Assembly: GCA_036733985.1 (NCBI GenBank)
Contig: DAIMZM010000083.1
Coordinates: 1-11,367, forward strand
DNA from: DAIMZM01 sp036733985
GTDB taxonomy: Bacteria > Bacillota > Dehalobacteriia > UBA4068
DNA: 11,367 nucleotides
Direction: 5' to 3'
Of this stretch, positions 6,763 to 11,367 are shown piece after piece. Numbering within the stretch: position 1 is the first letter of the stretch; the number at the start of each line of letters is the position of its first letter. The notes below the pieces were generated by a model, which ran no database searches, was not told where the DNA came from, and saw nothing but the letters and a program-made list of their open reading frames with translations. The position numbers and the translations under genes are program-made.

Positions 6763-7131
6763 CTAGGCTTTAGGCTTGAACACCAGGGCGATGATAAAGC
6801 CAAACACCACTGCCGCGGCCACGCCCGCGCTGACCGGCTTCATCATGCCCATAAAAATGCCCCAAAAACCCTCGGTAACAGCGCCGTTGACAGCGCCTTC
6901 CGTCAGGGAATTGCCAAAGCTGCTGATGGGCAGCTTGGCGCCGAAACCGGCCCAATCCACCAGCTTTTCATACCAGCCCAGGCCGGAAAGGATCGCGCCG
7001 CTGACCACCAGCACACTCATGGTATGGGCCGGGGTCAGGTTAAAGGCGTCGAACATGATTTGTCCCAGCAGGCAGATCAAACCGCCCACCAGGAAAGCCT
7101 TGGCTGCCTGGAGCAATAATTGTTCAGCCAT
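6763..7131 (-). CDS. spoVAE: Stage V sporulation protein AE (SpoVAE/SpoVAEb), DPA channel subunit
   Basis: The 122-residue membrane protein belongs to the SpoVAC/SpoVAEb family. Hydrophobic segments lie at about 11-28, 36-52 and 100-117, and the family loop GAKLPISSFGNSLTEGA at 64-80, followed by EGFWGIFMGM (87-96). With SpoVAC it is thought to form the spore inner-membrane channel for calcium-dipicolinate. I chose the ATG at 7131 because a strong GGGGGGAG lies just upstream and the product then begins like family members; an ATG at 7167 would add 12 residues. The start overlaps the spoVAD end by eight bases, so the two are probably translationally coupled. It is the last gene of the operon. 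Confidence 0.95.
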   Translation of the reverse strand: MAEQLLLQAAKAFLVGGLICLLGQIMFDAFNLTPAHTMSVLVVSGAILSGLGWYEKLVDWAGFGAKLPISSFGNSLTEGAVNGAVTEGFWGIFMGMMKPVSAGVAAAVVFGFIIALVFKPKA

Positions 7132-8149
7132 TTTGCTCCCCCCTTTCCAAAACCACCGCATGGGCAATGGCGGGTATGCTCTGGCTTTGCTGCACGGTTA
7201 CAGCGGAAAGCAAAGCGCCGGTGCCCACCAGCAGCACCCGGGACAGCGTCCCCGCCTCCAGCCGCTTCAAGACCCTGCCCGCCACCACCGCGGCGGTGCA
7301 GCCGCAGCCGCTGCCGCCGGCGAAAAAGTTTTTGTCCGCCCCCGCCAGCATGGCGCCGCAATCCCCATAGTTCTCCTCGGTGAGGATGATCCCTTGTTTG
7401 GCTAGGAGTTCCTGGGCCACGGCCCCGCCTTCCCGGCCCAGGTCGCCGCTGAGGATTTGGTCATAATCCCCTACGCCCCGGCCAAAATCCGCCAGATGAA
7501 TGGCCAGCGTATCGGCAAAGGCCGGCGCCATGGCCGCGCCCAGCTTAAAGGGGTCGGTGACCTTCTCGTCCCGCACCCGGCCTACGGTGACGGCGCTGAC
7601 CCGCACCGGCGTTGCCTCCCTGCCGAGCAGCAGGGCCCCGGCAGCGGTAACCGTGGTCTGGCTGTAGGGCGGCTTCTGGCAGCCATATTCATTGGGATAG
7701 CGGAACTGCCGCTCCGCCGTGCAGGTATGGCTGCCGGTCAAAGCCAGGCTGCGCCGGGCAACCCCGGCAGCTACGGTCAGGGCGGCCAGGGATACGGCTT
7801 CGGCAAAGGTGGCGCAGGCGGAAAACAGGCCCAGAAAGGGCGCGCCTAAATCCTTGGCCGTGAAGCAGCTGGGGGTGATCTGATTGATCAAATCGCCGGC
7901 AAAGAAGATATCCACATCCGCGGCGGTCAGCCCGGCCTTCAGCAGCGTCAGCTCGGCCACCCGGCTCTGCATGGCCTGTTCCGCCTGCTCAAAGCTGGGT
8001 TTAGCCAGCCGCAGATCAGGGAAAACCTGATCCAGATCCGCTTTGAGGGGGCCTTGCCCCTCCCGGGGCCCGGCAGCGGCAGCCCCGGCCAGTATCCCCA
8101 CCCCAGGGGAAAAGGCCCAGCTCTGCCTGGATACTTGTTTAATCTCCAT
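7124..8149 (-). CDS. spoVAD: Stage V sporulation protein AD (SpoVAD), DPA-binding protein of the channel
   Basis: The 341-residue product has the usual SpoVAD length. SpoVAD has a thiolase/ketosynthase-like fold without known enzymatic activity. It binds DPA on the core side of the spore inner membrane and is needed for DPA uptake in the forespore. Seen: FAGDLINQITPSCFTAKDLGAP in the first third (split at about residues 83-104), LFSACATFAEA (108-118) with the thiolase-position C112, HTCTAERQFRYPNEYG (141-156), and a C-terminal GDCGAML (262-268) plus the glycine/cysteine-rich GGSGCGC (278-284). TAGGAGG ends four bases before the ATG and includes the spoVAC stop codon. The end overlaps the spoVAE start by eight bases. 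It is not soluble-enzyme-like in context: it sits between its two membrane partners. Confidence 0.97.
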   Translation of the reverse strand: MEIKQVSRQSWAFSPGVGILAGAAAAGPREGQGPLKADLDQVFPDLRLAKPSFEQAEQAMQSRVAELTLLKAGLTAADVDIFFAGDLINQITPSCFTAKDLGAPFLGLFSACATFAEAVSLAALTVAAGVARRSLALTGSHTCTAERQFRYPNEYGCQKPPYSQTTVTAAGALLLGREATPVRVSAVTVGRVRDEKVTDPFKLGAAMAPAFADTLAIHLADFGRGVGDYDQILSGDLGREGGAVAQELLAKQGIILTEENYGDCGAMLAGADKNFFAGGSGCGCTAAVVAGRVLKRLEAGTLSRVLLVGTGALLSAVTVQQSQSIPAIAHAVVLERGEQNG

Positions 8150-8157
8150 AAAGCCTC

Positions 8158-8613
8158 CTATAAGCTGCCCAGCAGCAGCTTGGCCAAGGCCACCACAAAA
8201 GCCCCGGCAATACCGTAAACGATCACGGCCCCGGCCAGCTTAAAGCTATTGCAGCCGCTGCCCAAAACCAAGCCTTCGCTGCGGTGTTCCAGCATGCTGG
8301 AAGCTACGGAATTGGCAAAGCCGGTGATGGGCACCGCTAAGCCAGCCCCCAGCTTTTGCCCCAGTTTATCGTAAAGCCCCAGGCCGGTCAGGAGCGCGGT
8401 CAGGCCGATAATGACGGTAAGGACAATGGCCCCGCTTTGCTGCTCCGCCAGCCCGGCCCGGTGCTGCAGGAGGAAATCCCCGCATTCCGCCAAGGCGGTG
8501 AACAGGCCGCCCACCAGGAAAGCCACGCTGAAATTGCGGGCCAGGCGCTTTTTGGAGACATGCTTATCCATGATTTGCTGATACCAGGCGTCAGGCTTTG
8601 GTTTTTTGCTCAT
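8158..8613 (-). CDS. spoVAC: Stage V sporulation protein AC (SpoVAC), DPA channel subunit
   Basis: The 151-residue product matches SpoVAC length. It has a positively charged N-terminus, KKRLARNFSVAFLVGG (21-36) leading into the first membrane segment, further hydrophobic stretches at about 61-79 and 125-146, and the conserved loop LAVPITGFANSVASSMLEH (92-110) followed by GLVLGSGCNSFKLAG (114-128). SpoVAC is an integral protein of the spore inner membrane that forms the DPA channel with SpoVAE and is reported to be mechanosensitive. I chose the ATG at 8613, which has AGAGGTG seven bases upstream and yields the family's MSKKP-type start; an ATG at 8667 would add 18 residues lying across the predicted promoter. 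It is the first gene of a three-gene operon that lacks spoVAA, AB and AF, as is typical of Clostridia. Confidence 0.95.
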   Translation of the reverse strand: MSKKPKPDAWYQQIMDKHVSKKRLARNFSVAFLVGGLFTALAECGDFLLQHRAGLAEQQSGAIVLTVIIGLTALLTGLGLYDKLGQKLGAGLAVPITGFANSVASSMLEHRSEGLVLGSGCNSFKLAGAVIVYGIAGAFVVALAKLLLGSL

Positions 8614-8643
8614 GAGCGCACCTCTTTTCCTAAATTCAGTTTC

Positions 8644-8672
8644 CAGTATGCGCCAAATGGGCGGCATTATGT
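8644..8672 (-). promoter_or_regulatory. Sigma-G-like (forespore) promoter for spoVAC-AD-AE
   Basis: On the minus strand ACATA (8668-8672) and CATACTG (8644-8650) are 17 bases apart. The sigma-G consensus is about GHATR, 17-18 bases, CATNNTA, so this matches 4 of 5 and 6 of 7 positions. Transcription would start near 8636, about 23 bases before the spoVAC ATG. SpoVA operons are known sigma-G targets, which raises confidence. Confidence 0.5.
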
Positions 8673-8675
8673 ATG

Positions 8676-8694
8676 GCCCGGCTCTGGCCCGGGC
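8676..8694. repeat. GCCCGG/CCGGGC inverted repeat in the spoVAC divergent region
   Basis: Perfect 6-base GC arms with a 7-base loop lie just upstream of the proposed spoVAC -35 and about 50 bases before the divergent plus-strand gene. It may be an operator between the two divergent genes; chance is possible in DNA this GC-rich. The rest of 8614-8744 shows no clear plus-strand promoter. Confidence 0.35.
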
Positions 8695-8744
8695 GGTCGA
8701 GAAAAGGGAATCGCTGATCTTAAAGAGAATATTGATGGGTGAAA

Positions 8745-10412
8745 ATGAAAAACCTAAAAATGAAAAATTTACGCAAGCTGATATTTTTATTGACCATATT
8801 TACCCTATTTCTGGCCGGGGTCCTGCTCTTCCCGCCCCTGGACGGCCTCCAGGGGCTGCCGCTGGTTCAGGCGCTGCGGGACGGGGCCGGCCTGATCCTG
8901 GACCAGCTCAGGCCGGAGCCGGGCAGCGCCTTCACCGTGGATATAGCTGATATTACCAGCCGCAGCCAGGCGGCGGCAGCCAGGGCCGCGGCCCGGCAGG
9001 CGGCCCTGGAACGGGCGGCAACAGCAGCCCCTTTGCCCCAGGCGGCGGGGCCTGACCGGGTGCTGGCTACCAATCAGGGGGAAATCGCCGTCTTTGAGCG
9101 CAGTACAGCCGGGTTGTTCTTCCAGCGGGACAGCCGGGAATACCAGCTGGCCAACGGGGATATTTTCCGCCAGCAGCGGCTGACCTACAGCGGAGACGCG
9201 CCGGAGCAGCAGGTGGTGGCGGCCATCATCCACCTGAAAGGGGAAGCAGGCACCCTGCGCCGCCCCGGGCGGGACAGCGGCGAATGGGAGATCAGCCCCT
9301 TAAGCGCAGGGCGCTATGAAAACCGCATGTATTTTCTGGAAACCGATCAAGAGGGCCTGATCGCCGTTCCGCCCCTGACCTATTACCCCCGGGAGAACCA
9401 GATGCTGGAAGAGCTGCCGGAAGCTGCCGGAACCATGGAGATCCGGGAGGAAACCGGGGGCTGGCTGGTGATCTTCTATGCCCCGGCCAGAGCCGGGGCG
9501 GAAAGCCACTGCTTCTACCTGCTCTGCCAAGGCCCTCTGGCGGATTGGGCGGATGAGCAAAACGCCCGGAACTGGCTGGGCTATGACTTTACCCAGGATA
9601 ACCGCTGGTGCTACCAGGGCTATTATTATACCGCCCCTTCCCTGTACATCCCCAGCGGCGAGCACTACTACCATCGCCTGCCCGCGGCCTATATTCCGGC
9701 CAAGCTGGCCTTCGGCAGCGACCGCGCCGGGCAGGGCCTGGCCCTCTGCATGCTGGACGTGATGCTAGAGCTGCAAAACCAGGCCGGCTGGTTCCCCACC
9801 TATGCGGGCAGCCAATGGCTGGCGGAGGATTATCTGATCGAACCCGGCTTTTATGATACCCGCTTCAATTCCGATTTACTGAAAAGCCTGATCCACCTGG
9901 CCACCACCTATGGCATTGATGAATTCGCCTGGGCGGCTCTGAAATACGGGGCTTGGTACCTGCAGATGGCCCAGGACCATCATTTTACCGTTTATACGGC
10001 GGCGGGGGCGGAAGGCTGGCTGGTCTATGACTACTATCAGCCCGGACAACCCCTGCCCACCCATTGCTCCCTGAACCATCAGGCGGCGGAAATCATGGTG
10101 CTGTTCCAGCTTTACGATTTAAGCGGCGACCCGGAATACCAGCGTCTGGCTGAAAAAATGCTGGACGGCGTTACAGCGGTGGGCCCGGACTGGGTGAAAG
10201 ATAACGGCAGCCTGCATTATGCCTATTTGCCCGACGGCAGCTGCGGCCTGGACGATTATTTGTACCTGACCTATAATGACCTGTACCTGCTGCAGCAGGA
10301 ATTGCGGCAGCGCTATGGCCGGGAAAATGAAGGCGTCGGCCAACTGCTGGCCACTAAGCTGGCCTGGCTGCGCTTAAACAATGTCAGCGGCTATCTGGGC
10401 TTTGAGCCGTAA
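8745..10412 (+). CDS. Membrane-anchored or secreted protein with a D-glucuronyl C5-epimerase-like C-terminal domain
   Basis: About 555 residues. The numbering below is from a possible GTG start at 8739; I prefer the ATG at 8745 because GGGTG lies just before it, but the Shine-Dalgarno is weak for every candidate. A basic N-terminus and one hydrophobic segment (about 13-31) predict a signal anchor or uncleaved signal peptide. An alanine-rich helix (78-100) acts as a linker, and a mainly beta region follows to about 265. The C-terminal half is rich in Tyr/Trp and helical: YYYTAPSLYIPSGEHYYHRL (296-315, in part), GFYDTRFNSDLLKSLIHLA (370-388), AALKYGAWYLQMA (399-411), THCSLNHQAAEIMVLFQLYDL (441-461, in part), SGDPEYQRLAEKMLDGV (462-478) and TYNDLYLLQQEL (511-522). 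This resembles the alpha/alpha toroid of glucuronyl C5-epimerases (C5-epim_C); other helical-toroid sugar enzymes or lyases are possible. It diverges from the spoVA operon. Function unknown. Confidence 0.6.
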   Translation: MKNLKMKNLRKLIFLLTIFTLFLAGVLLFPPLDGLQGLPLVQALRDGAGLILDQLRPEPGSAFTVDIADITSRSQAAAARAAARQAALERAATAAPLPQAAGPDRVLATNQGEIAVFERSTAGLFFQRDSREYQLANGDIFRQQRLTYSGDAPEQQVVAAIIHLKGEAGTLRRPGRDSGEWEISPLSAGRYENRMYFLETDQEGLIAVPPLTYYPRENQMLEELPEAAGTMEIREETGGWLVIFYAPARAGAESHCFYLLCQGPLADWADEQNARNWLGYDFTQDNRWCYQGYYYTAPSLYIPSGEHYYHRLPAAYIPAKLAFGSDRAGQGLALCMLDVMLELQNQAGWFPTYAGSQWLAEDYLIEPGFYDTRFNSDLLKSLIHLATTYGIDEFAWAALKYGAWYLQMAQDHHFTVYTAAGAEGWLVYDYYQPGQPLPTHCSLNHQAAEIMVLFQLYDLSGDPEYQRLAEKMLDGVTAVGPDWVKDNGSLHYAYLPDGSCGLDDYLYLTYNDLYLLQQELRQRYGRENEGVGQLLATKLAWLRLNNVSGYLGFEP

Positions 10413-10418
10413 GGAAAC

Positions 10419-10523
10419 CCCAGGCTGTTCAGAAACAAGCTTGACCCAGGCGGATTAAAACAGACGCCGAGCACCGGGCCGAACGCCGCAACGCAGTATG
10501 GCGGAGTTTATGGACAGCCTGGG
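10419..10523 (+). repeat. Long inverted repeat enclosing about 80 bases (possible structured RNA)
   Basis: CCCAGGCTGT (10419-10428) and ACAGCCTGGG (10514-10523) are perfect 10-base arms. In RNA the stem would extend three more pairs inward, counting one G-U. The enclosed segment has small GGCG/CGCC pairs (10449-10452 with 10465-10468; 10484-10487 with 10500-10503). A second copy of CCCAGGC at 10445-10451 could compete for the same right arm. It lies seven bases after the stop of the epimerase-like gene. I do not recognise it as a known RNA family; a decayed element is also possible. Confidence 0.45.
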
Positions 10524-10524
10524 C

Positions 10525-10553
10525 GTATAGTCCTGTAAAAGGTGAACAGAATA
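10525..10553 (+). promoter_or_regulatory. Sigma-G-like promoter candidate for the DUF421-DUF4363 pair
   Basis: GTATA (10525-10529) and CAGAATA (10547-10553) are separated by 17 bases, matching the sigma-G consensus at 5 of 5 and 6 of 7 positions. Transcription would begin near 10560, which would fall inside the left arm of the start-codon hairpin and weaken it; a transcript starting further upstream would carry the whole hairpin. No good sigma-A boxes are seen in this gap. Confidence 0.4.
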
Positions 10554-10587
10554 AGAGCCATAGCAAAGGAGATTTGTTATGGCTCTT
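10553..10587 (+). promoter_or_regulatory. Hairpin sequestering the start codon of the DUF421 gene
   Basis: The arms AAGAGCCATAGCAAA (10553-10567) and TTTGTTATGGCTCTT (10573-10587) are complementary at 14 of 15 positions, the exception being a G-U pair. The 5-base loop GGAGA holds the core of the Shine-Dalgarno, and the ATG (10579-10581) lies inside the stem. The right arm is followed by TTATT, so the same structure resembles an intrinsic terminator. It could block translation, terminate transcription, or both, until it is opened. Confidence 0.75.
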
Positions 10588-11259
10588 TTATTGATCCGCG
10601 CCATTTTGGTCTATTTTCTCACCCTGGTGGCCATGAAAGCCATGGGCAAGCGCCAGCTGGGGCAATTGCAGCCCTTTGAGCTGGTGATCGTGCTAATCAT
10701 TTCGGAAATGGCTTCTTTAGCCATGCAGAGCAATAATGTGTCCCTGATCAACAGCGTGGCCCTGATCGTTACCATTACCCTGCTGCAGATTTTGCTTTCC
10801 TATTTTAATTTGAAAAGCGAAAAGCTGCGGATACTGCTCTGCGGCCGCCCGGCCATCCTGATCAACCGGGGCAAGCTTTCCCAGAAGGAAATGACCCGCC
10901 AGCGCATTAATTTAGACGATTTGCAGGAACTCTGCCGCAATCAGGGCTATTTCGACCTATCCGGCATCAATATGGCGATCATGGAAACCAACGGCCAGCT
11001 TTCCATTATGCCCCGCACGGATAAGCGGCCGGTGCAGGCCGGGGATATCCTGGAGAAGCTCCCCATCGAAAGCATGAGCGAGCTGGTGGTGCAGGACGGC
11101 CACCTGGACCGGCGCGCCCTGAAATTCTTAGGCCTGGAAGAAAGGTGGCTGCTTTCAGAACTGGAAAAGCTGCGGGCCGGGGAAATCCATAATCTGTTTA
11201 TCGTCGGCCTGGATGAGGAAGGGCAGCTGTTCTGGCAGGCCAAGGAGAAAAAATCATGA
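10579..11259 (+). CDS. DUF421 (YetF-type) membrane protein
   Basis: The 226-residue product has the DUF421/YetF layout. Three N-terminal membrane segments (about 4-20, 34-50 and 56-75) enclose the family signature MGKRQLGQLQPFELVIVLII (22-41), followed by a cytoplasmic part with CGRPAILINRGKLSQKEM (88-105), INLDDLQELCRNQGYFDLSG (110-129) and METNGQLSIMP (135-145). The biochemical role is unknown. B. subtilis homologues and the 2Duf protein of the mobile spoVA-2mob operon are linked to the spore inner membrane and heat resistance. Start: AAAGGAG with seven bases to the ATG, inside the hairpin described separately. The stop overlaps the next start as ATGA, so it is coupled to the DUF4363-like gene. 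Proximity to spoVAC-AD-AE supports a spore-membrane role by inference. Confidence 0.95.
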   Translation: MALLLIRAILVYFLTLVAMKAMGKRQLGQLQPFELVIVLIISEMASLAMQSNNVSLINSVALIVTITLLQILLSYFNLKSEKLRILLCGRPAILINRGKLSQKEMTRQRINLDDLQELCRNQGYFDLSGINMAIMETNGQLSIMPRTDKRPVQAGDILEKLPIESMSELVVQDGHLDRRALKFLGLEERWLLSELEKLRAGEIHNLFIVGLDEEGQLFWQAKEKKS

Positions 11260-11367
11260 AGACCCTGCTGGTTATCGCCCTGGTACTGCTGATCCTGCTG
11301 GCCGGCTGCGTGATCAGCGTCAGGTACATCGTCAACAGCGCCCAGGGCATCATCAGCCTGGTGGACG
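11256..11367 (+). CDS. DUF4363-like small membrane or lipoprotein (partial, N-terminus only)
   Basis: Only 37 codons are inside the window. The readable product starts MKTLLVIALVLLILLAGC, a hydrophobic segment, then VISVRYIVNSAQGIISLVD. The segment ends in a lipobox-like LAGC (C18), so it may be a lipoprotein; a plain N-terminal membrane anchor is the alternative. DUF4363 proteins begin in this way and are commonly encoded directly after DUF421 genes in spore-forming Clostridia. The ATG overlaps the DUF421 stop by four bases (ATGA), which fixes the start and predicts coupled expression. Function is unknown. Confidence 0.7.
   Translation, partial: MKTLLVIALVLLILLAGCVISVRYIVNSAQGIISLVD

Noticed and set aside
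6706..7405. Overlapping plus-strand open frames of 137 and 209 codons
   Set aside because: Antisense to spoVAE and the end of spoVAD; both real genes show family motifs, proper ribosome-binding sites and operon overlaps.
8606..8950. 114-codon plus-strand frame through the divergent region
   Set aside because: Overlaps the start of spoVAC on the other strand and the N-terminus of the epimerase-like gene in another frame; no supporting motif.
10413..10578. T-box or other known riboswitch in front of the DUF421 gene
   Set aside because: No T-box sequence or recognised aptamer core is visible, and the gene is not a typical target.
1..11367. CRISPR array, insertion sequence, prophage or integron
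   Set aside because: No spaced repeat series, transposase, integrase or terminal repeats with target duplications were seen; the gene order is that of conserved chromosome.

Overview
The window looks like the chromosome of a GC-rich, endospore-forming Firmicute, most likely of the class Clostridia. The gene order priA-def-fmt-zinc metallopeptidase-rsmB-rlmN is a conserved Clostridia arrangement, and the three-gene spoVAC-spoVAD-spoVAE operon is the clostridial form of the dipicolinic-acid (DPA) channel operon. I cannot assign a genus.

Positions 1-6509 hold a minus-strand housekeeping block. priA (restart helicase) comes first. After a 140-base gap with a good sigma-A-type promoter follow def (peptide deformylase), fmt (Met-tRNA formyltransferase), a YugP-type membrane zinc metallopeptidase, rsmB (16S rRNA m5C methyltransferase) and rlmN (23S rRNA/tRNA m2A methyltransferase, cut by the window start). 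The last five are packed with 1- to 4-base overlaps except for one 56-base gap. The block covers both ends of formyl-methionine chemistry and rRNA methylation.

Positions 6510-6762 hold no gene. They carry a dense cluster of inverted repeats, including an almost 60-base hairpin, and two identical copies of an extended -10-like motif. This is the most structured non-coding segment here.

Positions 6763-8613 hold the minus-strand spoVAC-spoVAD-spoVAE operon, with a plausible sigma-G (forespore) promoter in front of spoVAC. Its products make the spore inner-membrane channel that moves DPA in during sporulation and out during germination.

From 8745 the genes are on the plus strand. The first encodes a membrane-anchored or secreted protein of about 555 residues whose C-terminal half resembles the alpha-helical toroid of D-glucuronyl C5-epimerases; its function is unknown. 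Then comes a 166-base gap with a long inverted repeat, a possible sigma-G promoter and a 15-bp hairpin that buries the start codon of the next gene. That gene encodes a DUF421 (YetF-type) membrane protein, and it overlaps by ATGA a DUF4363-like gene that runs off the window end. DUF421 proteins have been linked to the spore inner membrane and to spoVA-type operons, so the right half may be a spore-membrane neighbourhood: DPA channel, DUF421/DUF4363 pair and an uncharacterised carbohydrate-type enzyme. That grouping is inference from context.
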